Translations under genes and position numbers: made by a program
Assembly: GCF_017873605.1 (NCBI RefSeq)
Contig: NZ_JAGGKI010000009.1
Span: 62,001-126,000, forward strand
Reading direction: 5' to 3'
DNA from: Paenibacillus lactis
GTDB lineage: Bacteria > Bacillota > Bacilli > Paenibacillales > Paenibacillaceae
DNA length: 64,000 bases
Shown: one piece after another, positions 9,075 through 18,722 of the stretch
Layout: every line of letters begins with the position of its first letter
Numbering within the stretch: the stretch's first letter is position 1
The notes under the pieces: generated by a model
Told to the model about the DNA's origin: nothing
The model's database searches: none
What the model saw: the letters and a program-made list of their open reading frames with translations, nothing else

Positions 9075-9298
9075 CTAATGAATCCCCTCTCTCATGAATG
9101 ACCCGTTCGTTTTCGTCATCTAAGCTTCGACACAAAGCGACAACGCATCGCCGCTTTTATTGGCAAAAGCATTAAAGTAAAAAAATAGGACGCACCAATT
9201 GAACAACGGTCTATTATGAACCATTGTAAAGGTATCCAAACACATTCGTCAATCAGGATTTTCTTTACTCTCGGGGCATCTGCTGTCGAAAGAATGAA

Positions 9299-9328
9299 AC
9301 GTCCCCGGAGCGCTATTCTCCGGGGACG
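9299..9328 (-). terminator. Hairpin terminator after SGNH hydrolase gene
   Basis: A perfect 11-bp stem, ACGTCCCCGGA against TCCGGGGACGT, lies 45 bp past the stop. The minus-strand downstream run is only moderately T-rich (TTTCATTCTTTC), so efficiency is uncertain. Confidence 0.55.
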
Positions 9329-9373
9329 TTGTATCATAAACAATGCCTTTATATTCGAAGTGGGTAAACAGCC

Positions 9374-10012
9374 TTATAACATCGAACGTCCCTGAATCGC
9401 AGCGAGCCAGGACTGAGCAATCAGCGCATGACCTGCAGGAGTTGGATGCACGCCGTCTTCGGCCCAATAGGTCATCTCGATTGTGGAGCTTGCTGCAGCG
9501 AAAATACCGTCTAACGGCACATACAGCGTCTCAAACTCACGCGACAGCTCACGCACCGCCGCAATCTTCGGATCCAGATCCTCGCGCCACTCCTTCTTAT
9601 CCTCCGTGACGGGCAGCAGAAACGGTTCCATAAGAATCAATCTGGCGCCGGTATGCTCGCGGGTCTGAAACAGCAGCTCCCTATAGCCTTCATAATAAGC
9701 TTCGAGCGAAGTAGGCTCTCCCTGCCTGTATCTCCTGCCCGTCTCGTTGATGCCGACAAGAATCGAAACCCAAGTCGGATCGAGCCGTATACAATCTTCC
9801 TCCCATCGTCCCCGAAGATCAACAACCCGGTTTCCGCTGATGCCGCGATTTACAAACCGCAATCGCTTCTGAGGCTGCTCCATGCTCAACCGGGCCGCAG
9901 CCATCAGTGCATATCCTTGCCCCAAACTGCTAGGCTCCTCATAATTCCGACCACAATCGGTAATACTGTCGCCTTGAAACAACACGAGCGCATTTTGTTC
10001 GATATGTACCAT
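9374..10012 (-). CDS. SGNH/GDSL-family esterase
   Basis: A 212-aa cytoplasmic hydrolase of the SGNH family (lysophospholipase L1/acetyl-xylan esterase-like). The block I motif FQGDSITDCGRN supplies the nucleophilic Ser, the Gly and Asn blocks are in RGISGNRV and SILVGINE, and DGVHPTPAGH supplies the catalytic Asp and His near the C-terminus. Start ATG 10012 has GGAGG upstream; a longer reading frame to 10102 exists without a ribosome binding site. There is no signal peptide from this start. Natural substrate unknown; carbohydrate deacetylation is a common role of close relatives. Confidence 0.85.
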   Translation of the reverse strand: MVHIEQNALVLFQGDSITDCGRNYEEPSSLGQGYALMAAARLSMEQPQKRLRFVNRGISGNRVVDLRGRWEEDCIRLDPTWVSILVGINETGRRYRQGEPTSLEAYYEGYRELLFQTREHTGARLILMEPFLLPVTEDKKEWREDLDPKIAAVRELSREFETLYVPLDGIFAAASSTIEMTYWAEDGVHPTPAGHALIAQSWLAAIQGRSML

Positions 10013-10213
10013 GCTGTTCACGCCTCCAATTAATGAAAGTGTTCGCATTCCTGCCCCTTCATCATAACCGCTTTGCAGCATTCTTGAAACCCTAAAATTC
10101 ACAATTCATGGCAAACTTTCTATACATTTAAGTTGACTAAGTGGTCTGAATTCAACTACAATTCAATAAGTATGCTTTTGGCTTAAACTATCAACAGAAC
10201 AGGTGATGAAAAT

Positions 10214-11119
10214 ATGTCCGATTCACAGCAATATCAAATTTTGCTTTATTATAAATTCGTGCCGATCCCGGACCCGGAAGCCTTCAAGGATGAGCATCTG
10301 CAGTACTGCAAAGAGCTGGGCCTCAAGGGCCGTATCCTGGTAGCAGCCGAAGGCATCAACGGTACCGTGTCCGGTACGATTGAACAGACCGAGCAATATA
10401 TGCGTGATATGCACGCCAACCCGCTGTTCGCCGATATGGTGTTTAAGGTCGACCCTTCCGAAGGGCACGCGTTCAAAAAAATGTTCGTTCGTCATCGTAA
10501 GGAACTCGTGACCTTCCGTGTCGAGGATGAGCTGGATCCGAACGTCATCAGCGGCAAGCGCCTGTCGCCGAAGGAATTCTTCGAGTACCTTCAACGGGAG
10601 GATGTCATCGTCATCGACGGCCGCAATGATTACGAGTATGATATCGGTCACTTCCGCAACGCCATTCGTCCGGATGTGCAGTCCTTCCGGGAGTTTCCGG
10701 AGTGGATTCGGGAGAATCTGTCCGAGCATAAGGATAAAACCATCCTGACGTACTGCACTGGCGGCATCCGCTGTGAGAAGCTGACAGGCTTCATGCTGAA
10801 GGAAGGATTCCAAGACGTTGCCCAGCTGGACGGCGGAATCGTAACGTATGGGAAGGATCCTGAAGTTCAAGGCCGGCTGTTCGACGGAAAATGCTACGTC
10901 TTTGATGAGCGCATTTCAGTTCCGATCAACCGCACCGATGAAGATATCGTCGTCGGGAAATGCCATCACTGCGGCAAGCCTGAGGACCGTTACATCAACT
11001 GCGACAACGATGCATGCCATTTGCAGCATATTTGCTGCGAGGAGTGCGAAGAGCTCCATAATAGCTGCTGCTCCGCAGAATGCGAAGAGATTGTTGCTGC
11101 AAGCCATCACGCTTCCTAA
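10214..11119 (+). CDS. trhO: tRNA uridine(34) hydroxylase, rhodanese-like
   Basis: A 301-aa protein of the YceA/TrhO family, which makes 5-hydroxyuridine at the wobble position of certain tRNAs in an oxygen-dependent, prephenate-independent way. An N-terminal ferredoxin-like acylphosphatase domain (residues about 1-100) is followed by a rhodanese domain with the active-site loop TYCTGGIRCEK (Cys near residue 180). A C-terminal Cys-rich region (CHHCGKP, then CCEECEELH) matches the Firmicute form of the family. The start ATG is preceded by AACAGGTGATG. The gene is divergent from the SGNH hydrolase gene, with 200 bp between the start codons. Confidence 0.92.
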   Translation: MSDSQQYQILLYYKFVPIPDPEAFKDEHLQYCKELGLKGRILVAAEGINGTVSGTIEQTEQYMRDMHANPLFADMVFKVDPSEGHAFKKMFVRHRKELVTFRVEDELDPNVISGKRLSPKEFFEYLQREDVIVIDGRNDYEYDIGHFRNAIRPDVQSFREFPEWIRENLSEHKDKTILTYCTGGIRCEKLTGFMLKEGFQDVAQLDGGIVTYGKDPEVQGRLFDGKCYVFDERISVPINRTDEDIVVGKCHHCGKPEDRYINCDNDACHLQHICCEECEELHNSCCSAECEEIVAASHHAS

Positions 11120-11137
11120 AGTTCCCGCATTTATAAG

Positions 11138-11176
11138 AAAAGGGCATGTCGCTTGGAATGAGCGACATGCCCTTTT
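11138..11176. terminator. Bidirectional terminator between trhO and the DUF1450 gene
   Basis: A long stem (AAAGGGCATGTCGCT against AGCGACATGCCCTTT) is followed by T-runs on both strands, positioned between two convergent genes. Confidence 0.85.
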
Positions 11177-11213
11177 TGAATATATCATATAACGAAGCAT
11201 CGCTTAGGATGCT

Positions 11214-11462
11214 TTAAATCTCATTGTAGATGGCCAACTCAGCTTCGATGGCTGCCTTAATCTTCTCGATGCACTCCTCCGTCGTGGCTGCAAATACACG
11301 CTTGCCATTGACCAGCGCGTAAGGGCGCAGCTTGCATAGCCCGCACAGATTCATGCAATCTGCACGCAGCACGGCGATCTCGGGATACAGCTCCTCCAGG
11401 TGCTCGAGCTCCAAAGCGCTCATCAAGTTGCTGTCGCACACTTCCACGATGACGATTCCCAT
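11214..11462 (-). CDS. DUF1450 (YuzB-like) small protein
   Basis: An 82-aa protein resembling Bacillus YuzB. It begins MGIVIVEVCDSNL and carries the conserved Cys-containing core DCMNLCGLCKLRPYALVNG, which also looks like part of a thioredoxin-fold [2Fe-2S] ferredoxin. The start was set at ATG 11462 because GGTGATATCG precedes it; an in-frame start at 11489 has no ribosome binding site. Function unknown. It converges on trhO with a shared terminator. Confidence 0.8.
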   Translation of the reverse strand: MGIVIVEVCDSNLMSALELEHLEELYPEIAVLRADCMNLCGLCKLRPYALVNGKRVFAATTEECIEKIKAAIEAELAIYNEI

Positions 11463-11690
11463 CGATATCACCACTATTCTATTTGACAATATATCTATTT
11501 ATTATGCGACAATTGGGGCCATATTGTCAAATTCGTCCGTGGTTCCATCGAGGAAGCTCAATCCTCAACAATTGTTGATGCCGTGTCGAAATGTCAGACA
11601 TTCATCCCACAAACTTTATGCTCACTCTCCATCCAAAGGACACAGAAGCTCAATCACCAATGCCCTGCTTAAGAAAAGTTGGTCAGTCAA

Positions 11691-12482
11691 TCAGTGGATC
11701 AGAGACTCGGCTCCATCAATATAAATTTCGGTTCCGGTAATATGCGAGGCGTCGTCGGATGCCAGAAATGCGACCAGACGTGCGACCTGCTCCGGCTGGC
11801 CGGGGCCGTTCGCCAAAGGCTGATCCCCTTCCGGGTATTCGATCGGAATGGTCACTTCCTCAAGCTCCGGCTTGGCAATGGTGCTGGAATCGATATTGGT
11901 TGCAATGGCTCCCGGACAAATCGCGTTCACGCGAATTTTATAACGGGCCAGCTCCAGCGCTGCCATCTTCATGAAGGCTACCTGCCCGGCCTTGGTCGTG
12001 CTATAAGCGGAAAATCCGAAGCCTGTGAAGACCCGGTTGCCGTTAATCGAGCTCGTAATGATGATGCTTCCGCCCTTCTCCTTCAAATAAGGAATCGAGT
12101 ATTTCACCGTCGCAAACGTTCCCCTCAGGTTCGTATTGATCGTTGTATCCCACTCGTCCAGCTCCATGGTCTCAATCGGAGCTTTCGTACCGTTAATGCC
12201 CGCATTGGCAAAAACGATATCGATGCCGCCCCATTTCTCCGCCGCTTGCTGGAAGCAGTCCTTAAGCGTCTCCGCTTTTGAAATATCGCAATTGCCGGTT
12301 ATCGCCTCTCCCCCGGCAGTCTCAATCTGCTTACGAACCTTCTCCACCCGTTCATGATCAATATCGATCAGCAGCACGTTCGCTCCCTGCTCCGCCATCA
12401 GAAGGGCTGCAGCACGGCCGATTCCAGAGCCTGCACCTGTAACGATTGCCGTTTTCCCTTTTAATTTTTGATTCGTAGACAT
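11691..12482 (-). CDS. SDR-family oxidoreductase
   Basis: A 263-aa classical short-chain dehydrogenase/reductase. The cofactor motif TGAGSGIG is near residue 17, NAG appears in FANAGI, and the catalytic Ser/Tyr/Lys set lies in ITSSIN and SAYSTTKAG. The C-terminus ends TEIYIDGAESLIH. ATG 12482 is preferred over GTG 12488 because GGAGGG is properly spaced for it. A close paralogue lies at 49946-50749. The substrate cannot be deduced. The 228 bp after the stop contain no recognisable gene. Confidence 0.88.
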   Translation of the reverse strand: MSTNQKLKGKTAIVTGAGSGIGRAAALLMAEQGANVLLIDIDHERVEKVRKQIETAGGEAITGNCDISKAETLKDCFQQAAEKWGGIDIVFANAGINGTKAPIETMELDEWDTTINTNLRGTFATVKYSIPYLKEKGGSIIITSSINGNRVFTGFGFSAYSTTKAGQVAFMKMAALELARYKIRVNAICPGAIATNIDSSTIAKPELEEVTIPIEYPEGDQPLANGPGQPEQVARLVAFLASDDASHITGTEIYIDGAESLIH

Positions 12483-12602
12483 TGCCACACCCTCCTTAAT
12501 TACGTGTTCATGTTATTACATAACCAATCGGGGCGAGCTCTGAATCCCGTCAAACGACAACCGAGGAGCCGGTTAAGGTCAGCGTAGCGTTTTGCCTGTA
12601 CG

Positions 12603-12661
12603 AAAAAAGCGCCCCTGCAAAGACAACGAACCTTTAAGGTCCTTGCCCTGCAAGAGCGCTT
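12603..12661 (-). terminator. Putative terminator of the lactonase gene
   Basis: An imperfect long stem with outer arms AAGCGC and GCGCTT and TGCA inner pairs lies downstream of the stop; TTTTTTCG follows it on the minus strand. Confidence 0.6.
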
Positions 12662-12725
12662 ATCTAACAAAATCCCAGGTATTATCCCCCAAGTATTTGA
12701 GGTGCAATTCGATCAATTTCTGCTG

Positions 12726-13808
12726 TTATCGGTTAAAGACCGCCGGTTTCACGCAGACCGGCTTGGATTGGGAAACGGTATAACCGGTGAAGGAAAGCTT
12801 CCCGTCCTCCGGATCTACCGTAAAGAGCACGAGGTTATTGCCGTCCCGGTTGGCCGCCACCAGATGCTTACCGCCCGGCAGCAGGCTGAAATGCCGCGGA
12901 TGGCCGCCCTCGGTAGAAATATACTGAACCGGACTCAGGAGCCCGCTGTCCTGGTGAACGGAGAACACCACGATACTGTCATGCCCGCGGTTCGATCCAT
13001 ACACCGTCCGGCCATCGCTAGACACTGCAATTTCGGCGCAGAAGCTTTCACCTTCGAAATCGGATGGCAGCGTCGAGATCGTCTCAAGCGGCGTCAGACG
13101 GCCATCTTCACTCGAATAACGGAGTGTCGTCACGCTGGAGTTCAATTCATTAATGACATATGCGTAGCCACCGCCCGGATGGAAGGCCAAATGGCGCGGC
13201 CCGACACCGTCCTCAAGCTGGGTTTCGCCATGGAAACGAAGCTCGCCGTGCTCACTGTCTAAAGTGTAAGACATAATCTTGTCCAATCCTAAATCCTGCA
13301 CGAATATGTATCGACCGTCCGGACTGTAGAATGCCGAATGCGCTCTCGGCTGCTGATCCTCCCGGACTTGGACGAGCTCGGCGTGCTTTTTCTCATCCAG
13401 CAGCTCCCCGGCCGTGCCATCCTCGTTAATCCGATGAACGCCGACCAGCCCCCCGTGATAGCTGGATACGATCAGATACGAACTCCCTTCATCCCGTTGA
13501 ATATGGCAAGTGGAGCTGCTGACACTCCGAACGCGGCTCAATTCTTTCAGCTTGCCGGTATCGGGTTGAATCTCGAATGTAACGATCTCGGCTGCTTTCT
13601 TTCCTTGGTCCGATATTTCTCCGATCGCATACAGCCGCTTGGCTGCCGGATCAACATTTAGAAATGTCGGGTTCTTAATCCCGGAGACTTCATCAAGCAG
13701 CCGAAGCTCTCCGGAAGTTTCGTCAACGGCATATACGCATATACCGGTCTGATCGGCTTCGGCATAAGCGCCTGTAAAAAGTAATGTATGCTGTGGTTGT
13801 TGTTGCAT
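12726..13808 (-). CDS. Lactonase family protein (6-phosphogluconolactonase-like, YkgB/Pgl type)
   Basis: A 360-aa seven-bladed beta-propeller lactonase (PF10282-like). It has repeating blade motifs such as FLNVDPAAKRLYAIGE, SPDGRYIFVQDLG, HLAFHPGGGYAYVINE and AVSSDGRTVYGSNRGHDSI. Family members hydrolyse 6-phosphogluconolactone in the oxidative pentose phosphate pathway, although some act on other lactones. ATG 13808 is chosen because AGGAG is nine bases away; the ATG at 13817 is too close to it. The gene stands alone with its own likely terminator. Confidence 0.82.
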   Translation of the reverse strand: MQQQPQHTLLFTGAYAEADQTGICVYAVDETSGELRLLDEVSGIKNPTFLNVDPAAKRLYAIGEISDQGKKAAEIVTFEIQPDTGKLKELSRVRSVSSSTCHIQRDEGSSYLIVSSYHGGLVGVHRINEDGTAGELLDEKKHAELVQVREDQQPRAHSAFYSPDGRYIFVQDLGLDKIMSYTLDSEHGELRFHGETQLEDGVGPRHLAFHPGGGYAYVINELNSSVTTLRYSSEDGRLTPLETISTLPSDFEGESFCAEIAVSSDGRTVYGSNRGHDSIVVFSVHQDSGLLSPVQYISTEGGHPRHFSLLPGGKHLVAANRDGNNLVLFTVDPEDGKLSFTGYTVSQSKPVCVKPAVFNR

Positions 13809-13971
13809 AGAAGACATCTCCTCTCGATATCGGTTAGTCATGCGATTCGTCTCTGTAACATGTTAACGTCAAGGATGCGGAAAATCAAATCCCTCCGCCA
13901 GCGCCTTTTCCCTGTTTGTCTTTTGCCATACAGGGTATGTAATACTATATTCGTTTAAAGGAGGTATTCCC

Positions 13972-14148
13972 ATGAAATCATCAACCGGCGACGAAGTGCG
14001 CAATCACCAGCACACGGAGAACGATTCCAAGGAGCAGCGAGACAAGGTGAAGAAGCATCAGGATATCGAGCCTCAGGCTGAGAACTGGAATCCTCGCGAC
14101 ACCATGGACTCCAACGGTCAAGATCAGAAGGATGGTTCCTCATCTTAG
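13972..14148 (+). CDS. Small, highly hydrophilic protein of unknown function
   Basis: A 58-aa ORF with an excellent ribosome binding site (AAAGGAGG, seven bases, ATG). It is almost entirely charged and polar (rich in D, E, K, Q, N, H and S), with no hydrophobic core apart from one Trp in AENWNPRDTMDS. This suggests an intrinsically disordered peptide, reminiscent of small acid- or stress-related proteins of spore-formers, but no family was recognised. It ends 203 bp before odhB, which converges on it, and a bidirectional terminator lies between. Codon use looks like that of the neighbours. Confidence 0.6.
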   Translation: MKSSTGDEVRNHQHTENDSKEQRDKVKKHQDIEPQAENWNPRDTMDSNGQDQKDGSSS

Positions 14149-14290
14149 AGGACATATCTGCACATCGATCCGCATTACGATAAGCATCATCTGTATTTAA
14201 GGACAATGCCTAACGTGTTGAAAGGCGCAGCCATCTATAGGAGTGCAATGGTCATCTGCTGAAGAACAAACCACCGGATAAGCGTAAAAT

Positions 14291-14320
14291 AGGGCCGCAT
14301 GGACTTTCCCATGCGGCCCT
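14291..14320. terminator. Bidirectional terminator (small ORF / odhB)
   Basis: A perfect 12-bp stem AGGGCCGCATGG / CCATGCGGCCCT with a 6-base loop. T-rich sequence follows on both strands, and the gene on each side points towards it. Confidence 0.8.
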
Positions 14321-14350
14321 TTATTTCTCAATGATGTCGCTGTCTTGGCA

Positions 14351-15619
14351 TTAACCTTCCAACAGCAGAGATTCCGGATCTTCCAACAGCTCTTTTACGG
14401 TTACCAAGAAGCGAACCGCTTCTGCGCCGTCGACAATTCGATGGTCATACGACAATGCGATGTACATCATCGGACGATTCTCCATACGCTCTTCATCGAT
14501 GGCAACCGGACGGATCTGGATCTTATGCATGCCCAGGATGCCGACCTGCGGTGTATTCAGGATTGGCGTGGACAGCAGCGATCCGAAGACGCCTCCGTTC
14601 GTAATCGTAAAGGTTCCGCCTTGCAGCTCGGACAGCGACAAGGTGTTGCTGCGGGCCTTGTTCGCAAGGTTCACGATTTCCTTCTCGATCTCGGCGAAGC
14701 CGAGACGGTCAGCGTCGCGAACGACCGGAACGACAAGTCCTTCCTTCGCGGAAACGGCAATCCCGATATCATAGAACTTCTTCACAACGATATCGTCACC
14801 GTCAATTTCAGCATTGAGCAGCGGGAACTTCTTCAATGCGCCGACAACTGCCTTCGTGAAGAAGGACATAAAGCCCAGACCGACGTCATGCTTTTCCTTG
14901 AAGGCATCCTTGCGGCGCTTACGAACATCCAGGATGGCCGTCATATCGACTTCGTTGAAGGTGGTCAGCATCGCTGCCGTGTGCTGCGCTTCGACCAGAC
15001 GATTGGCGATCGTCTGACGGCGGCGAGACATCCGGGTACGTTCAACAGGCTTGCCGTATTCCGCAGCCGGCGCTTGCACAGCTGGAGCCGCTGGCGCGGA
15101 CGGCTTGCTTGCAGGAGCAGCAGGCTTGCTGCCTTCCGTATGGTTCTTCACATCATCGTGATAAATGCGACCGATCGGGTCGCGGCCCTGTACCTGTTCC
15201 AGGTCAATCCCGCGCTCACGAGCCAGCTTGCGTGCGGACGGCGATGCAGTCAAATTCGAGCCTTCTCCACCGGCTTCCGGTGCAGGCGCTGGTGCCTTAG
15301 GTGCCTCTTGCGCAGGCTGTGCCGCTGCCGGAGCGGCAGCCGGAGCTTCCGCTTGCGGCGCAGGCGCGCTTGGCTTAACGCCTTCCTGTGGAGAGATTTG
15401 GCCGATGACTTCACCGATCGTAACATTTTCTCCTTCTTGGCGAAGGATTTTTTCCACAACGCCTTCAGACTCCGCGCTAATTTCCAGATTAACCTTATCC
15501 GTTTCTAACTCGAGCAGAACGTCACCGATGTTGACGCGGTCCCCTTCTTTCACGTGCCATTTAAAGATGGTTCCTTCGGTGATGGATTCGCCCATAGCTG
15601 GTACAGTAATTTCGCTCAC
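14351..15619 (-). CDS. odhB: Dihydrolipoyllysine succinyltransferase, E2 of 2-oxoglutarate dehydrogenase
   Basis: A 422-aa E2 subunit. A lipoyl domain occupies residues 1-75 with the lipoylated Lys in ETDKVNLEI. An Ala/Pro-rich linker, a peripheral-subunit-binding domain (ASPSARKLARERGIDLEQV), a second Pro/Ala linker and the catalytic acyltransferase domain follow, the last ending with the active-site motif SYDHRIVDGAEAVRFL. The start is GTG 15619 with GGGGAGG upstream. It follows odhA by 5 bp, giving the conserved odhAB operon of the TCA cycle. The E3 gene is not in this window. Confidence 0.96.
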   Translation of the reverse strand: MSEITVPAMGESITEGTIFKWHVKEGDRVNIGDVLLELETDKVNLEISAESEGVVEKILRQEGENVTIGEVIGQISPQEGVKPSAPAPQAEAPAAAPAAAQPAQEAPKAPAPAPEAGGEGSNLTASPSARKLARERGIDLEQVQGRDPIGRIYHDDVKNHTEGSKPAAPASKPSAPAAPAVQAPAAEYGKPVERTRMSRRRQTIANRLVEAQHTAAMLTTFNEVDMTAILDVRKRRKDAFKEKHDVGLGFMSFFTKAVVGALKKFPLLNAEIDGDDIVVKKFYDIGIAVSAKEGLVVPVVRDADRLGFAEIEKEIVNLANKARSNTLSLSELQGGTFTITNGGVFGSLLSTPILNTPQVGILGMHKIQIRPVAIDEERMENRPMMYIALSYDHRIVDGAEAVRFLVTVKELLEDPESLLLEG

Positions 15620-15624
15620 AGCCG

Positions 15625-18501
15625 CTACCTCCCCAATGAGATCTGTTGATTTATAGTTTTACGATTAAGGGCAAACGTAATGATCGTCTGTTGTTCGTAT
15701 GCATGTACATCCTGATATCCGGTGGCCGGGCTGGACCGTTCAGGGCGTCCGTTGTAACGAACCTCTACGCCGCTTGGCGCGATTTCGCGGATTCTTGGTT
15801 CCATAAAGCTCCAGGAGCCCATGTTCTGCGGCTCTTCCTGAACCCACAGAATTTCCTTGAGATTCGGGAACTTTTGCATAATGCGCGAAATTTCTTCTTT
15901 CGGGAACGGATACAGCTGTTCCACCCGCGCGATATGAATCCAAGAGTGATCTTCGCCCTTCTGCTTGTCAAGTGCTTCGTCCAGATCGATCGCCACTTTC
16001 CCCGAGCACAGCACGAGGCGTTCGACCTTCTTCGGCGATTGTCCGAGACCTGGCTGCTCCAGCACCTTCTGGAAGCCGCCTTCGCTAAATGCGCTAACCG
16101 GCGATGCAACGCGCGGATTGCGGATCAAGCTCTTCGGAGCCATCAGCACGAGCGGACGGGCATCGTCCGTTTCCGTCAGTGACGCTTGCCTGCGCAGCAG
16201 GTGGAAGTATTGCGCTGCCGATGTCAGGTTAGCAACCGTCCAGTTATCTTCCCCGCTCAGCTGCAAGAAACGCTCAAGTCTTGCGCTGGAATGCTCTGGA
16301 CCATTTCCTTCATATCCATGCGGCAACAGCATGACAAGGCTGGATTTCTGTCTCCACTTCGAACGACCGGCCGAGATAAACTGGTCAATGATAACCTGGG
16401 CGCAGTTCGTGAAGTCCCCGTATTGCGCTTCCCAGATCACCATCGTCTCCGGCGAATACACGTTATACCCGTATTCGAAGCCAACAACCGCTGCTTCTGT
16501 AAGCGGGCTGTTGTGGATCGCAAACGATGCTTTTGCCTGCGGCAAACGGTGCAGCGGGCAGAACGTATCTCCGTTCGCGGCATCATGCAGAACCAGGTTC
16601 CGGTGCGCAAACGTTGCGCGCTCGGCATCCTGTCCGGTAATCCGGATCGGCTTGCCGTCCGACAGAATCGTCGCGAAGGCCAGCGTCTCTGCATGACCCC
16701 AGTCTACCTTCCCGCCTTCGTCAAGCGCGCTGCTGCGGCGCTCCAAAATGCGCTGAAGCTTCGGATATACCGTGAAGCCTTCAGGCCATTGCAGAAGCTC
16801 GCGGTTGATCGCACGGAGCTGTTCAGCGGATACATTGGTAGCCGTTGTCTTCTTGGAATTCTCATCGGCCGGGTTGATGCCGAGCAGAACCGAATCGACC
16901 GAATCCTTCGATTTTACGGTTTCATAAGCAGCCTTAAGCACCTCGACCACTGCGTTCTTCAGTTCGTCAGCCTGCGATTGGGACAGCACCTGACTTTCAA
17001 CCAGTTTCTTCATATATAATGTGCTGACCGTAGGGTGATTCTTCACCTTCTGGTAGATCAGCGGCTGAGTCGTTTCAGGATCGTCGGTCTCGTTATGGCC
17101 GTACTTGCGGTAGCCGACCAGATCGATCAGAATGCTCTTCTTGAACTTGTTGCGGTATTCGCTCGCGAGACGGGCAGCAGCGATACATGCTTCCGGATCA
17201 TCGGCATTAACGTGAATGATCGGGATTTCATAGCCTTTCGCCAGATCGCTGGCGTAATGCGTGGATCTCGAATCCTTCCCTTCGGTCGTAAAGCCGATCC
17301 GGTTATTGACGATAATATGAATCGTTCCACCGGTACGGAAGCCCGGCAGCTTGTTGAAGTTAAGCGTCTCCGGCACGATTCCCTCGCCTGGGAACGCAGA
17401 GTCGCCGTGGATCTGAATGCTGACCGCCTTGTTGACGTCCTGCTTCGGATAGCCGGCTTCGCTGCGGGTTTCTTGAGCCGCGCGCGTGTACCCTTCAACG
17501 ACCGGATTAACGTATTCCAGGTGGCTCGGGTTGTTGGCCAACGTAATACGAACCTCGCGTGCCTCGTTCTTCTTCATGTAACGGTCTGCGCCCAGGTGAT
17601 ATTTCACGTCGCCCGTCCAGCCGTAATTCATGCCCATGGAGCCTTCGGAAGGCACCAGATGCTTATTCGGCGAATGCATAAACTCGGAGAAGATCTTGGT
17701 GTAGTCCTTCCCGAGAATATGCGCAAGCACGTTCAGACGTCCGCGGTGCGCCATGCCGACAAGGATCGAGTTGACATCCACTTCCGCTAATTGCTGGACG
17801 ATTTCGTCAAGCAGCGGCACCAGCGCTTCGTTCCCTTCGACCGAGAAGCGCTTTGCTCCAACGAAGGTACGGTGCAGGAATTCCTCGAATTGCTCGGCCT
17901 CCAGCAGCTTCTTCAGCAGCTCCTTCCGTTCTTCTACGCTCAAGTTAAGCGGGAATCGTCCGGACTCTGCTTGTTGATTGAGCCATTTCCGTTCTTCTTC
18001 ATCATGAATGTGGCTAAATTCATATGCAATGGTTCCAGTATATAGTTTCAGCAGCCGCTGGATGGCATCCCAACCATTCTTGACATCGCCAGGAGCCTCC
18101 TCCCAGACGATCTCGGCAGGCAAGGCCGCCAAATCCGCTTGGCTTAACTGATAGCTTTCAGGCTGAAGCAGTCGTGTATCCGTTTCTCCACCGATGCCGA
18201 TCGGATCGATATCGGCGGCCAAATGGCCATAGGTTCTAATATTCCATACCAGCTTACCTGCGGCTACGCTCTTCTTAAGTAATTGCGGGTCAAGTCCTAC
18301 GCCTTGTCCCTGCGAATCCGCTTTCTTTTCATTGTTTTCCAAAGCAGGGGGCGGTCCCCAGCTGGCGAACAGTTCACGGTATCCTGGTTCCACAGACTGC
18401 GGGTCTTGCAAAAACTTCTCGTACTGATCTTGAATGTACCCCAGGTTCGGACCGTGATATTTTTGCCATGGTCCCACTGCCTTACTGTCAAGGGTCTTCA
18501 T
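15625..18501 (-). CDS. odhA: 2-oxoglutarate dehydrogenase E1 component
   Basis: A 958-aa thiamine-diphosphate-dependent E1 that decarboxylates 2-oxoglutarate and transfers the succinyl group to E2. The N-terminal E2-binding segment with GYIQDQYEKFLQDP, VGMAHRGRLNVL, HGDSAFPGEGIV and the C-terminal transketolase-like half (HGYEGNGPEHSSARLERFL) identify the family. Start ATG 18501 is preceded by GGAGGGAG. The 220-bp region upstream is AT-rich, contains TATAAT on the minus strand, and presumably holds the operon promoter. Confidence 0.97.
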   Translation of the reverse strand: MKTLDSKAVGPWQKYHGPNLGYIQDQYEKFLQDPQSVEPGYRELFASWGPPPALENNEKKADSQGQGVGLDPQLLKKSVAAGKLVWNIRTYGHLAADIDPIGIGGETDTRLLQPESYQLSQADLAALPAEIVWEEAPGDVKNGWDAIQRLLKLYTGTIAYEFSHIHDEEERKWLNQQAESGRFPLNLSVEERKELLKKLLEAEQFEEFLHRTFVGAKRFSVEGNEALVPLLDEIVQQLAEVDVNSILVGMAHRGRLNVLAHILGKDYTKIFSEFMHSPNKHLVPSEGSMGMNYGWTGDVKYHLGADRYMKKNEAREVRITLANNPSHLEYVNPVVEGYTRAAQETRSEAGYPKQDVNKAVSIQIHGDSAFPGEGIVPETLNFNKLPGFRTGGTIHIIVNNRIGFTTEGKDSRSTHYASDLAKGYEIPIIHVNADDPEACIAAARLASEYRNKFKKSILIDLVGYRKYGHNETDDPETTQPLIYQKVKNHPTVSTLYMKKLVESQVLSQSQADELKNAVVEVLKAAYETVKSKDSVDSVLLGINPADENSKKTTATNVSAEQLRAINRELLQWPEGFTVYPKLQRILERRSSALDEGGKVDWGHAETLAFATILSDGKPIRITGQDAERATFAHRNLVLHDAANGDTFCPLHRLPQAKASFAIHNSPLTEAAVVGFEYGYNVYSPETMVIWEAQYGDFTNCAQVIIDQFISAGRSKWRQKSSLVMLLPHGYEGNGPEHSSARLERFLQLSGEDNWTVANLTSAAQYFHLLRRQASLTETDDARPLVLMAPKSLIRNPRVASPVSAFSEGGFQKVLEQPGLGQSPKKVERLVLCSGKVAIDLDEALDKQKGEDHSWIHIARVEQLYPFPKEEISRIMQKFPNLKEILWVQEEPQNMGSWSFMEPRIREIAPSGVEVRYNGRPERSSPATGYQDVHAYEQQTIITFALNRKTINQQISLGR

Positions 18502-18722
18502 CGCTGACTCCCTCCGTCAGATTATTTTGATAGTTCATGGACGGAATTTCACTTTTTACATTCGCAAAACACTTTGTTACGATTTCATTATAATACACTT
18601 GACCTCAGAACCGAAAATACCCTTTATATATAATAATGATCTAATAAACAGATGGATTTGCGTCAATTTTATGACGATTTCGGACAGCCGCTTCCAGTTC
18701 CCTGTTTCGTTTACATTTAAAG

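Noticed and set aside
9075..9298. T-box or other tryptophan-sensing leader before the ABC operon
   Set aside because: No T-box sequence, anti-terminator pair or leader peptide could be seen in this stretch.
14345..15508. A long plus-strand open frame antisense to odhB
   Set aside because: A shadow of a GC-rich, strongly coding gene; its translation has no protein-like features.
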